Shown here: positions 41,443 through 50,421 of the stretch, one piece after another
Layout of the letters: the number at the start of each line of letters is the position of its first letter
Position numbering within the stretch: position 1 is the stretch's first letter
Assembly (NCBI GenBank): GCA_000403215.2
Contig: KE159549.1
Coordinates: 461,999 to 525,998, forward strand
Source of the DNA: Lachnospiraceae bacterium A4
GTDB lineage: Bacteria > Bacillota > Clostridia > Lachnospirales > Lachnospiraceae
DNA length: 64,000 nt
Direction of reading: 5' to 3'
The notes under the pieces: model-generated
Databases searched by the model: none
Told to the model about the DNA's origin: nothing
Seen by the model: only the letters and a program-made list of their open reading frames with translations
Program-made: the position numbers and the translations under genes

Positions 41443-42708
41443 ATGTACAGGATAGCGATATTGGAAAAAGACAAGGCGTACCGTGAACGGCTTATTCTTT
41501 TCCTGCAAGAACATCATGGAGAAAGTTTTGAGATCACTGTGGTGGAGAATCTCGATGCGCTTGATATGGAGATCATGCAGTGCAGCGCACTGTTTTTTGG
41601 CGATGATGTGCCAGTGGACGACGCGCTGTTCCCGGAGGAGGTCGCAGTAGGATACCTCACGGAAAATGACGAGAGCAGCGAACAGCACATCAATAAATAT
41701 CAGAGCATGGAGAAGATTTACAAAAGAATGCTGCGCTTATGCGAGGAAAAAAATGCCTCCGTTGAGGAAACCAGGCCGCAGGAGCTTCCGTATCAGGCAG
41801 AGACTGTGACAGAAGGTGAGGAGACGTACAGAGTTTATCAGATTCCAGAGGACCAGCTCGACAGGCTTGCCGTCAAGATGCTTGCCGGAAACCGGATTCA
41901 GGGGCTGCCGCAGACTGCTTACCATGATGGCAGGCTGAAAGTGCGCATTACAGGGCTGGAGAGTTTATATCAGTATTTTGGCAAGAACGCTGCCCCGCGG
42001 GGAAAGGAGAAGCTGCTGGCATTTTTTTCCGATCTGATTACGACTGCGCTCAGCCTTGAGGAGTATATGCTCTCAATGGACAGGCTGCTATTGGATGCAG
42101 GAGAAATCTATGTGAATGCACAGACAGCGCAGGTGTTTATTCCATATATACCAGTTCAAAGTGATGAGGTGAAGAATGCGGTGCAGTGCCTTGAGGAAAT
42201 CAAGGCGTTGTGCAGTGTACTGCTCGAGGCAGCGGAGGCTTCGCACTGTGAGGAGTCAGCGCTTCGGAGTGCAGAATTTGAGAATGCAGAATTTCAGGTT
42301 CCGGAGCCTCAGGAGGACTATGGGAGTACAGAGGAGTTTGACCGTCTGCAAACCTGTGCGAAGGAGAGTCTTGAGTTAAAAGAGGGCACCAAAAATCTCA
42401 AAAAAGAGAAAATTCCCTATCTGGTGCGCAAGAGGACGGGCGAGCGCATCGCCATTAACCGCACGCTTTTTAAGCTGGGAAAAGATGCCTCCTATGTGGA
42501 TTACTGCATCAAGGACAATCCGGCGGTGAGCAGGAATCATGCGGATATTCTCAGAAAGACAGACGGGTATTATCTGGTGGACAAAGGTTCTTTGAACCAC
42601 ACGTTTGTCAATGGGAAAAAACTTGCATTGGACGAATACAGGAAACTTGAAGATGGCTGTCTGGTGCAGCTTGCAAATGAGGTTTTTGAATTTGGGTTAA
42701 AGGGTTGA
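41443..42708 (+). CDS. FHA-domain protein, regulator of the kinase operon
   Basis: 421 residues from the ATG at 41443 (GAAGGTG upstream). Residues 1-115 look like a receiver-type alpha/beta fold (RIAILEKDKAYRERLILFLQ) but the usual phospho-Asp pocket is not clear. The C-terminal FHA domain reads VRKRTGERIAINRTLFKLGK, then NPAVSRNHADILRKTDGYYL, VDKGSLNHTFVNG; it binds phosphothreonine. Downstream genes encode the PP2C phosphatase and Ser/Thr kinase, so this FHA protein is the likely read-out of that phosphorylation. Confidence 0.88.
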   Translation: MYRIAILEKDKAYRERLILFLQEHHGESFEITVVENLDALDMEIMQCSALFFGDDVPVDDALFPEEVAVGYLTENDESSEQHINKYQSMEKIYKRMLRLCEEKNASVEETRPQELPYQAETVTEGEETYRVYQIPEDQLDRLAVKMLAGNRIQGLPQTAYHDGRLKVRITGLESLYQYFGKNAAPRGKEKLLAFFSDLITTALSLEEYMLSMDRLLLDAGEIYVNAQTAQVFIPYIPVQSDEVKNAVQCLEEIKALCSVLLEAAEASHCEESALRSAEFENAEFQVPEPQEDYGSTEEFDRLQTCAKESLELKEGTKNLKKEKIPYLVRKRTGERIAINRTLFKLGKDASYVDYCIKDNPAVSRNHADILRKTDGYYLVDKGSLNHTFVNGKKLALDEYRKLEDGCLVQLANEVFEFGLKG

Positions 42709-42724
42709 TAAGTAGGAGACGCTT

Positions 42725-43537
42725 ATGAGATGGCATTATACAGTGGCTGCGCAGACAGATGTGGGAACAACCAAAACGGTGAATCAGGATTGTCTGACCG
42801 TGAAAGTAGCAAACACCATTTACGGGGAAGCTGCTTTTGCAGTGATGTGTGACGGCATGGGAGGCTTAGAGCAGGGGGAGGTGGCGAGCACGATGGTGGT
42901 GCGCGTCTATGAACAATGGTTTTTGAGAGAACTTCCCCAGCTTTTGTCAAAAGGCTTATCAGAGGACAGTCTCAGGCAGGTATGGTATCGTCTGGCAAAT
43001 GAGTGCAATGACCAGATCGGGGCTGCGGGCGGAGGAAAGACAGCGATGGGAACGACGCTCACAGCGCTGCTTTTGCTGGAGGGACGCTATTATATCTCCC
43101 ATGTGGGAGACTGCCGCGTCTATGTGATGGGCAACGGAATGGAGCAGCTTACAACAGACCAGACCTATGTGGCAAGAGAGGTTGCGCTGGGGCATATGAC
43201 ACCGGAGCAGGCGTTAAATGATGCGCGCAGAAATGTATTATTGCAGTGTATCGGCACGGTGAACTGCGTGAAACCTGATTTTTTGATGGGCGATTTTTAT
43301 GCGGGCGACAGTTTTTTGCTGTGCTCGGACGGCTTCCGCCACCTTCAGACAGAGGCGGATATCTATCAATACTGCCATACGACGCTGGAGCAGATGGACT
43401 GGCAGGTGGCAAAGAGACTGGAAAATTCACATTTTATGAATGGAAGGCTCCGCGGCATTATCGACAGCATCAAAGAGCTGGGAGAGCGCGACAATATATC
43501 AGCAGTGCTGGTCAAGGTCATGAATACCATAGATTAA
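42725..43537 (+). CDS. PP2C-type Ser/Thr phosphatase
   Basis: 270 residues, 16 bp after the FHA gene, with AGGAG upstream. Metal-binding residues are in KTVNQDCLTV, FAVMCDGMGGLEQGEV and GDSFLLCSDGFRHL, then RDNISAVLVKV at the end. It removes phosphate from Ser/Thr on proteins, opposing the downstream kinase. Three-gene FHA / PP2C / kinase units are common in Clostridia and often control envelope or secretion functions. Confidence 0.94.
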   Translation: MRWHYTVAAQTDVGTTKTVNQDCLTVKVANTIYGEAAFAVMCDGMGGLEQGEVASTMVVRVYEQWFLRELPQLLSKGLSEDSLRQVWYRLANECNDQIGAAGGGKTAMGTTLTALLLLEGRYYISHVGDCRVYVMGNGMEQLTTDQTYVAREVALGHMTPEQALNDARRNVLLQCIGTVNCVKPDFLMGDFYAGDSFLLCSDGFRHLQTEADIYQYCHTTLEQMDWQVAKRLENSHFMNGRLRGIIDSIKELGERDNISAVLVKVMNTID

Positions 43538-43555
43538 CAATAGCAGGATAAACAT

Positions 43556-45256
43556 ATGTTGAAAATTGGTTCCGTCGTGGACGGAAAATATAAAATATTG
43601 AATGAAATCGGTCATGGCGGCATGAGCAATGTGTACCTTGCCATCAATGAGAAGGCAAATAAGCCGTGGGCGGTTAAAGAAGTAAGAAAATCCCTGAACA
43701 GGGATTTTAATCTGTTAAGGCAAAGTCTGATCAGAGAGACAGATTTATTAAAAAAACTCCATCATCCAAATCTTCCAAGCATCGTAGATGTCATATCTTC
43801 TGACGAAAATTTTCTCATTGTAATGGACTATATAGAAGGGAATACTTTAGAGACGCTTCTGGCAGAGGAGGGCGCGCAGCCACAAGAGCGGGTGGCGGAC
43901 TGGGCGCTGCAGCTCTGCGACGTGCTGGACTATCTGCACACGCGCAGCGCGCCAGTAATTTACCGCGATTTGAAGCCGTCGAATATTATGCTCAAGTCAG
44001 ACGGAAGCGTTGTTCTCATTGATTTTGGCACTGCGCGCGAGTTCAAAGAGCACCATGCGGCGGACACCTGCTGTCTTGGCACAAATGGATACGCCGCCCC
44101 GGAGCAGTTTGGCGGCATGGGGCAGACAGATGCACGCACAGACATCTATTGTCTGGGGACGACACTGTATCATCTGGTGACAGGGCACAATCCGTCAGAG
44201 CCGCCCTATGAGCTGTATCCTATCACGAAATGGAATCCCAAGCTGTCTACAGGCTTGGAGTGCATTCTTCAAAAGTGCACGCAGAAAAATCCGTCAGACC
44301 GCTACCAGACCGTCAGAGAGCTGCGCTATGACATCATGCATTATAAGGATTTGGAAGTACAGGCACAGCGCAGTTACCGCAGGCGGCTGAAGATTTTTGG
44401 CGCGTCTGCGGCGTGTTCCCTGCTGTGTGCAGCAGCCGGGATTGCGCTCTCGGCAGCCGCGGCGCAGCAACAGGAGGAGGCATACCAGAATTGTGTGCAG
44501 ATGGCTGGGATTGCAACAGATTCTGTCGAGGCTTGCAGCCTGTATTTAGAGGCGGTTTCGATTGACGATCAAAGGCAGGAGGCATATCATGGTTTTTATG
44601 AGCGGGCAATCGAAGATGGCGTGTTCAGCGAGAAGGAGGAGGAGTTATTTCTGAGACTGGGCATCAGCAAGAACCGGAATCTACAGAATTTCCGAAAAAA
44701 GAATCCACATGCGTATGCGGATTTCTGCTATGGGATGGGCAATGCATACTGGTATTATTACGAGCGCGAGGAGAACCGCCAGGTGCGGGCGGTCAGCTGG
44801 TTTCAGACAGCACAGGAATACTATAAGACAGATAGTGCGAAGGCGATGGAGTACAGAAGGTGCAGGCTGTATGTCGAGCTGGGGACTTTTTACAAGTCGG
44901 TTCTCGCCTCCCAGATTAACGGCACGGACGCAGGAATGTATGGGGAGTACTGGCGCAGTCTGGTTGAACTCAAGGAATTAAATGATGTGGAGCCGGACAG
45001 GGACAATATCACGCTGCACATGTACCGAGAAATAGCGTCAAAGGTGGTGGAGTATGCAGTGTATTTCAGAGAGGACGGCGTACAGGGAGATGAGCTTCTT
45101 GCGATTCTCGACGCGCTCGAGAGCGACATGGCGCAGATGGAGCAGCAGGCGACAAGCACTGCCCGAAAGGAGCTTGAGGCGATTCGGTGGATTGTAGACG
45201 GGGCATATAAAATGGTGCGTTCGACGTATCAGATTGAAAAAGGAGGTCTGTTCTGA
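43556..45256 (+). CDS. Membrane Ser/Thr protein kinase
   Basis: 566 residues. The kinase domain covers residues about 1-270: glycine loop IGHGGMSNVYLAI, ATP-lysine in WAVKEV, catalytic loop VIYRDLKPSNIML, and DFGTARE in place of the usual DFG block. One membrane helix (FGASAACSLLCAAAGIAL) lies near residue 285. The exterior 250 residues are helical TPR-like repeats (AYHGFYERAI, NAYWYYYEREENRQ) without PASTA domains. It should sense an external signal and phosphorylate the FHA protein. Stop and next start almost touch, so it heads an operon tail. Confidence 0.94.
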   Translation: MLKIGSVVDGKYKILNEIGHGGMSNVYLAINEKANKPWAVKEVRKSLNRDFNLLRQSLIRETDLLKKLHHPNLPSIVDVISSDENFLIVMDYIEGNTLETLLAEEGAQPQERVADWALQLCDVLDYLHTRSAPVIYRDLKPSNIMLKSDGSVVLIDFGTAREFKEHHAADTCCLGTNGYAAPEQFGGMGQTDARTDIYCLGTTLYHLVTGHNPSEPPYELYPITKWNPKLSTGLECILQKCTQKNPSDRYQTVRELRYDIMHYKDLEVQAQRSYRRRLKIFGASAACSLLCAAAGIALSAAAAQQQEEAYQNCVQMAGIATDSVEACSLYLEAVSIDDQRQEAYHGFYERAIEDGVFSEKEEELFLRLGISKNRNLQNFRKKNPHAYADFCYGMGNAYWYYYEREENRQVRAVSWFQTAQEYYKTDSAKAMEYRRCRLYVELGTFYKSVLASQINGTDAGMYGEYWRSLVELKELNDVEPDRDNITLHMYREIASKVVEYAVYFREDGVQGDELLAILDALESDMAQMEQQATSTARKELEAIRWIVDGAYKMVRSTYQIEKGGLF

Positions 45257-45257
45257 C

Positions 45258-45515
45258 ATGGTTATAACGGCATTATCCGGCCTGCTTCTGACAGCGGCAG
45301 GCGTGTTTGCGGCAGTGGCAGCGGTCTTATTTTTCACGCTGAATATCCCCAGATGCCTGCGTATGGTATCCGGCGGGCGGCATGATACAAGGCGAAAGGC
45401 TGACAAGGCGCAGATGTGCAGGGAGGACAAAACCTGTATGCTGGAAAACGGCGAGGAGACAGTGCTGCTTGCACAAGATACTGTGTTGATGCAGGAGGCG
45501 GATAGAAATTCGTAG
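45258..45515 (+). CDS. Small membrane protein of the kinase operon
   Basis: 85 residues from the ATG at 45258, 1 bp after the kinase stop, with AGGAGG upstream. One membrane helix (LLLTAAGVFAAVAAVLFFT) is followed by a basic and acidic tail. No family is recognised. Position makes it the fourth member of the FHA-phosphatase-kinase unit, perhaps a partner of the kinase. A terminator follows. Confidence 0.7.
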   Translation: MVITALSGLLLTAAGVFAAVAAVLFFTLNIPRCLRMVSGGRHDTRRKADKAQMCREDKTCMLENGEETVLLAQDTVLMQEADRNS

Positions 45516-45544
45516 TTAGAGCTTCTTTTATTTGAATGCAGAAA

Positions 45545-45577
45545 AGGAACAGGGCAGTGCTGCCTGTTCCTTTTTCA
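45545..45577 (+). terminator. Terminator of the kinase operon
   Basis: GGAACAGGGCA pairs with TGCCTGTTCC (one bulged G), followed by TTTTT. It closes the rightward operon before the leftward regulator gene. Confidence 0.8.
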
Positions 45578-45594
45578 GTATAAACCGGTGCTGT

Positions 45595-45954
45595 TTACAG
45601 ATTTTCCTCCAATTCATGCAGAGTGATTACCCGCTCATCTACCCTTGCACGGTGGCATTCACTCAATTCCCTGTAATTTTTTATCAGCCGGTGTTCTTCT
45701 GCTGAGAGATTTGTGTAGGGAGAGGCTTCGTCTGGTTTGCGGAAATCAGTGCATAAGCCAATCAGAAAATCGGAGGTGGTATCCAGCGCCACAGCAAGGC
45801 GGCGTATGATCTCCGCTTTAGGTTCGTAGATGCCATTCTCATATCTGGAAAGTGTCGTGGCAGTAATGCCGATCTCAATCGCCAAGGCTTTCTGGCTTAT
45901 CTCACGTTCTTCCCTCAAAAAAATAATTCTTTCACCAATCGTATCCATGTACAT
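45595..45954 (-). CDS. XRE-family transcriptional regulator
   Basis: 119 residues from the ATG at 45954 (AAAGG upstream). The HTH occupies residues 5-65: TIGERIIFLREEREISQKAL, AIEIGITATTLSRYENGIY, LAVALDTTSDFLIGL. A short helical tail (SPYTNLSAEEHRLIKNYREL) is typical of small Clostridia XRE regulators. It is convergent to the kinase operon and divergent from the surface-protein gene at 46357, whose promoter lies between them. Confidence 0.85.
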   Translation of the reverse strand: MYMDTIGERIIFLREEREISQKALAIEIGITATTLSRYENGIYEPKAEIIRRLAVALDTTSDFLIGLCTDFRKPDEASPYTNLSAEEHRLIKNYRELSECHRARVDERVITLHELEENL

Positions 45955-46244
45955 AATCAAACCTTTCATAAAGTGGCGGTAGCGAAAACCTTGAATTTGT
46001 ACTGTACATTTTGAAATGCAGTAAGGCAGTGAGCGTTTGCAAAACACGTTTTAATAGTAGGATATCCACTCAGAAAATGGATATTCTTTGAATATTCAGT
46101 ATAAAGAAAAATACAGAGGAAAAATAAAAAGTTGCCTTTTTTATATTTTTGTTAAAGAAAATATAAAAATAGACAATTTTTTTTGATGAAAGGCACTCCA
46201 AAATTGCTTTTTTGATAATTTTAAAAATAAAATTGCTAAAATGA

Positions 46245-46273
46245 TTGCAATTGCTAATTTGATATGTTAGAAT
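46245..46273 (+). promoter_or_regulatory. Sigma-A-type promoter of the large surface protein gene
   Basis: TTGCAA and TAGAAT are separated by 17 bp, 80 bp upstream of the start at 46357. The 400-bp intergenic region around it is very AT-rich and otherwise empty. Confidence 0.6.
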
Positions 46274-46356
46274 AGGAAATCATAAAAAGAGCAATCGACT
46301 GACAGATTCCTGTCTGGCGGTTGACAGGAATTATGCAGTAGAGGAGGAGAAGAAGT

Positions 46357-49300
46357 ATGATCAATAAACGGATGGGTACTAAGATTATGGCAGTATTGCT
46401 CGCCGCCGTGGTGGCGCTGCCGTCTGCGGGAACTGTCATGGCAGCAGAACCAGCGTCGGCGGAGACTGTGGGCGAGGACACTAACGAAGCAGGAAAATCC
46501 CTGTGGAACAGCCTGTTTCGCAGCGCGTACCCCAAGAGTGACAGCACAGAGGAGGGAAAAAACACACAGTCAGGCACAAAGACAGGTACAGGTACCAATA
46601 CTGGTATTGGCGAAGTAAAGGTCGCGCTGTCAGTTGCGGTGGCAGAGGACATCGTATACGGGGACAGTCTGGCAGATAAGATTACCGTTACCGCAACAGA
46701 TTTGAGCGACAGCACAGAGGTTGAGAATTTTACAGAGTATGAGCTAAAGTACTATGACGAGGAGAAGAATGCTCTGGAAAATGAGCCAAAAAATGCCGGC
46801 AGCTATTATGTCGAGGCAGTGGTCAGGGAAAACAGTGATAAATATAAAGGCGATGCCTCTGGGCAGGTACTTTTTGCGATTGCGCAGAAGCCAGTCAGAC
46901 TGGTACTGGAAAACCAGCGCATTGATATCAATAATAAAGAAGAAAAACTGCCAGATACATATCCTTTGAAACTGGCAGAAGACAGTACTCTGGCGTATGA
47001 TGAGAAATTTGAGGAAGGTTATCCGCAGGCTTCTTATCAGATCATGAAGGACGGGGAAGTAATCCCAGCCGATGCGCTGCAAGCAGGAAAATATATCTTA
47101 AAAGTAGAGGCTGACTCGGTTGATTTTGGACTGAATGTGAAGAAAGAAAATTATCGAATAGAGCCAGTGGCGGACGCAGAACTGATCGCCGCAGACATGC
47201 TCAAACTGGAAGTGACAGGGGACAAGAAATTTCAATATGGAGAGTTTGACGATTCTAAATTCCTCAAATCCGCGGTGACAGCAGTCAATGCGCAAGAGGA
47301 GGAAGAAAAACTCGATGAGGAAAGACTTTCGTTAAAATACTATGATGCGGAGGGTAATGAGCTTACAGAACTGCCTAAGAATGCAGGCAAATATGCTGTG
47401 GTGGCAGAATATGCGTATGATGAGAAAGACCAGAAGGCTGGCGAGAGCGACCCATTTTCATTCGAAATCACGAAGAGAGAGATTGAGATCAAATTAGACA
47501 GCTTTGAAATCCCCAATGGAGAAAAACTTCCTACAGAGGAAGAACTGAACAAAAAGCTGACGATAACTGGCTTGGTAAAAGAGGGAGACGAAGAAAAGCT
47601 TCCATATGAAGATGAATGGGAAAACGCACCGAGGGCATATTTTGAGAATGAGAATATTGACACGACGGCAGAAGGCGAATATAAGATTCTTTTCGAAGCA
47701 AAACTGCCAGAAGCAAATTATAATTTGACCGTTCCAGAATTTGCTACCATGACAATCGCGAAGCCGGCTGGTGAGGAAAAGGACGAACTGGCTGTAAAGC
47801 TGGAAGATGTCAGCGTCGTATATGGCGACAGCGTTGAGGATACTGTAAAAGCAGGCATCACAGCGTCAGACAAGGAAGGCACAGTAGAACTCGCGCCAGA
47901 TAAATATGTATTGAAATATTATGACGCAGCAGGGACAGCGCTTCCAGAAGCGCCGGTTGATGTCGTTGAGAATGGCTATCAGGTAAAGGCAGTTTTTGAG
48001 GGAGATGGCATTTATAAAAAAGCTGAATCTGAGATGGTAAAACTGACTATTACCAAGCGTGAAATTACTGTCAAAGCGAAAAATTATGGGATTGCAAACG
48101 GCAAACCGCTGCCTGAAAAATTTGATTTAGAAGAAGAGGTAAAGCTCTGCTACCAAGATCAGTGGGCAGAGGGCGGCGAGCCAAAAGCTGAATTAAAGGA
48201 TACTATTACAGATACAACAGTGGCAGGGACGTATGACATTATCGTAAGCGCAGAAGTAGAGGAAGCTAAGAAAGGCAATTACGATATTAAGACTGAAAGC
48301 GGTACACTGCGGATTGCGGCGTTGAATCCCGACACTGGAAAGTCAATAAATAAGCTGTCTCTGGCTGAGGGCACTGTGACCTCAAAGGTATATGACGGCA
48401 AGGCATTTGAAAATCCGATTCCCAGAGAGGCAGTGATCAGTGACTATGAGTATGCGGGAGAATTTGAGTACATCTGGTCTACATCAGACGGAAAGGCGCC
48501 AAAAGATGCAGGCAGCTATAAAATGATAATCCGTATTCCTGATTCTGATCCTGACTGGGAAGGCAGTTTGGACGTTGATTTGACAATTGACAAAGCAACT
48601 GTGATAGCGACAGCAAAACCGGTAAGCACAGAGACATATGCAGGAGAGCCTGTCAAGTGCAATATTGAAGCGACTGGATTTATAGAAGGAGAGAAGGATA
48701 GCTGGATTAAGAAGCCGACAGTCAAGGTGGTGGAAGGCGATGTTAACAAAGCAGCTCCCTATAAGGTACAGGCAGCAGGCGGAGACGCGGGCAATAATTA
48801 TGATATAAAATACGGCGAGGCTGCTACAGTCAATGTACTGGCAGAAAGAAAACCTGTGATCAGCAGCGTGAAGTTTGGCAAGAAGGATACATACACTGCG
48901 AAATATACAGGAGAGCAGATTCGTCCAACTGTGACAGTAACATGTAATTATACCAATGAGAAGGGGAAGGCTGCGACACAGAAGCTCAAGCTTAATGTAG
49001 ACTATTTGGTGAGCTATTCTGAGAACGTCAATGTTGGTACAGCGACCATTACCGTGCAGGGTATTGGGGAGTATGCGGGCGTCATTACAAAAGATTTCAC
49101 CATTACGCCCAAGGAGATGAAGAAGGTTACACTTTCTGCGGTAGGAGACATCAAACTTGGCGACACACCGGCATTGGTTGTGATGGATGGAAATTATGAG
49201 CTTTCACCAGACGATTATGAGATTATCGTAAAGACAGAAAAGAATGGTTCCTTTAAGCCGTTATCAGAAGTTACATGCGGACCAAAGGATATTCTTGAGA

Positions 49301-50196
49301 AGGTTGAGTTAAAAGTCACGGCAAAAGAAGGAAGCAACTATAAAGGAGAATCTTCTAAGAAGGTGAAGTTCAATATTTTAGGCAGCGAGATCAACGCTAC
49401 CCCGATAGCAGACATCACTTTTGACATGACTTGTCTCAAAATACCTGCAAAGGGATATACTTATAATGGAAAGACCCAGAAACCTAAGGTGACAGTGAAG
49501 GGTGCAGACGGAAAAAAACTCAAATCAAGCGAGTTTAAAGTAGTTTACAGCGGAAATGTCAATGCGGGTCTGGCAAAAGTCCAGATTGTAGGCTTATACA
49601 ATAAAAAGAAAAATACTGGATATTACGGCGTGTCCGAACCCGTTTATTTCGAAATCAAGCAGAAATCCTTCAAGAAGGTATCCGTTTCCTCCGTGGCGGC
49701 GATTCCAAAGAGCGGAAGCCTTGAGAGCATCACGCTCACTGTAAAAGATGGAAAGCGCATTCTCACCGAAGGGCTGGATTACTGGGTAGATTACAGCAAT
49801 ATCGTAGATGACGGAAATGGCCAGATACTGAGTGACAAAATCACAGTAGGACAGAAATATGATGTGACACTTTATGCACACGACGACGGAAATTACCTGA
49901 CAACTGGTGAAGATGGCAAGAGAGTGGTGAAGGTTAAATTCGGACAGCTCAATCTTGCAAGCAAGACGGCAAAGTACAAAGCAGTGCTGACCAGTGACAG
50001 TGCATCTGGATTTTCGTTTGAATATAATGGTGTGCCATTGACACAAGGTGTAGATTACACTGTGACGAAGATAAAACAGGATCGGAAAACTGGAAAATAT
50101 ACAGTGACGATCAAGGCTGTAAAGGGCAAACAGTGCGCTTACAAAGGTTCAAGGTCAATCAAGAACCTTGACATCACACCAGCCACAAATCAATAG
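46357..50196 (+). CDS. Large secreted MBG-repeat surface protein
   Basis: 1279 residues. Signal peptide TKIMAVLLAAVVALPSAGTVMA ends near residue 31. The mature protein is mostly tandem MBG-type (bacterial immunoglobulin-like) units of about 90-100 residues, each with a core like SVVYGDSVEDTVKAGI, then YYDAAGTALPEAPV and SGNVNAGLAKVQI-type ends (at least seven by eye). No LPXTG motif or GW module is visible at its end. It is very acidic (EEEKLDEERL). It is probably an adhesin or cell-surface scaffold. Ribosome site AGGAGGAG. A strong terminator follows. Confidence 0.87.
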   Translation: MINKRMGTKIMAVLLAAVVALPSAGTVMAAEPASAETVGEDTNEAGKSLWNSLFRSAYPKSDSTEEGKNTQSGTKTGTGTNTGIGEVKVALSVAVAEDIVYGDSLADKITVTATDLSDSTEVENFTEYELKYYDEEKNALENEPKNAGSYYVEAVVRENSDKYKGDASGQVLFAIAQKPVRLVLENQRIDINNKEEKLPDTYPLKLAEDSTLAYDEKFEEGYPQASYQIMKDGEVIPADALQAGKYILKVEADSVDFGLNVKKENYRIEPVADAELIAADMLKLEVTGDKKFQYGEFDDSKFLKSAVTAVNAQEEEEKLDEERLSLKYYDAEGNELTELPKNAGKYAVVAEYAYDEKDQKAGESDPFSFEITKREIEIKLDSFEIPNGEKLPTEEELNKKLTITGLVKEGDEEKLPYEDEWENAPRAYFENENIDTTAEGEYKILFEAKLPEANYNLTVPEFATMTIAKPAGEEKDELAVKLEDVSVVYGDSVEDTVKAGITASDKEGTVELAPDKYVLKYYDAAGTALPEAPVDVVENGYQVKAVFEGDGIYKKAESEMVKLTITKREITVKAKNYGIANGKPLPEKFDLEEEVKLCYQDQWAEGGEPKAELKDTITDTTVAGTYDIIVSAEVEEAKKGNYDIKTESGTLRIAALNPDTGKSINKLSLAEGTVTSKVYDGKAFENPIPREAVISDYEYAGEFEYIWSTSDGKAPKDAGSYKMIIRIPDSDPDWEGSLDVDLTIDKATVIATAKPVSTETYAGEPVKCNIEATGFIEGEKDSWIKKPTVKVVEGDVNKAAPYKVQAAGGDAGNNYDIKYGEAATVNVLAERKPVISSVKFGKKDTYTAKYTGEQIRPTVTVTCNYTNEKGKAATQKLKLNVDYLVSYSENVNVGTATITVQGIGEYAGVITKDFTITPKEMKKVTLSAVGDIKLGDTPALVVMDGNYELSPDDYEIIVKTEKNGSFKPLSEVTCGPKDILEKVELKVTAKEGSNYKGESSKKVKFNILGSEINATPIADITFDMTCLKIPAKGYTYNGKTQKPKVTVKGADGKKLKSSEFKVVYSGNVNAGLAKVQIVGLYNKKKNTGYYGVSEPVYFEIKQKSFKKVSVSSVAAIPKSGSLESITLTVKDGKRILTEGLDYWVDYSNIVDDGNGQILSDKITVGQKYDVTLYAHDDGNYLTTGEDGKRVVKVKFGQLNLASKTAKYKAVLTSDSASGFSFEYNGVPLTQGVDYTVTKIKQDRKTGKYTVTIKAVKGKQCAYKGSRSIKNLDITPATNQ

Positions 50197-50231
50197 ACAG
50201 CATCAACTCCATTTGTTTAGATTTAACCGGC

Positions 50232-50265
50232 AAAGGGAATGGTTTTAGCAGACCATTCCCTTTTG
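50232..50265 (+). terminator. Terminator of the surface protein gene
   Basis: AAAGGGAATGGT pairs with ACCATTCCCTTTT around TTTAGCAG, followed by a T-rich tail. Confidence 0.85.
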
Positions 50266-50328
50266 TCATGCATATTTTTAAAAATCTAAACAGATCCTAA
50301 AAAAAGAATTAAGGAACTTGTTTAGATA

Positions 50329-50356
50329 TTGACCAATAGTCATTTTGTGTTATACT
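50329..50356 (+). promoter_or_regulatory. Promoter of the oleate hydratase gene
   Basis: TTGACC and TATACT separated by 16 bp, 65 bp before the ATG. It is the only good match in the 225-bp gap. Confidence 0.6.
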
Positions 50357-50421
50357 AAGCCTAACAAGCATCGAAGTCATGAAAATTATCAAGAACGTTT
50401 TCACTGTGAAAGGAGAAAAAA

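Noticed and set aside
46357-50196. Cell-wall sortase anchor at the end of the MBG-repeat protein
   Set aside because: No LPXTG-like motif, hydrophobic stretch or basic tail is present at its C-terminus, so the mode of attachment remains open.
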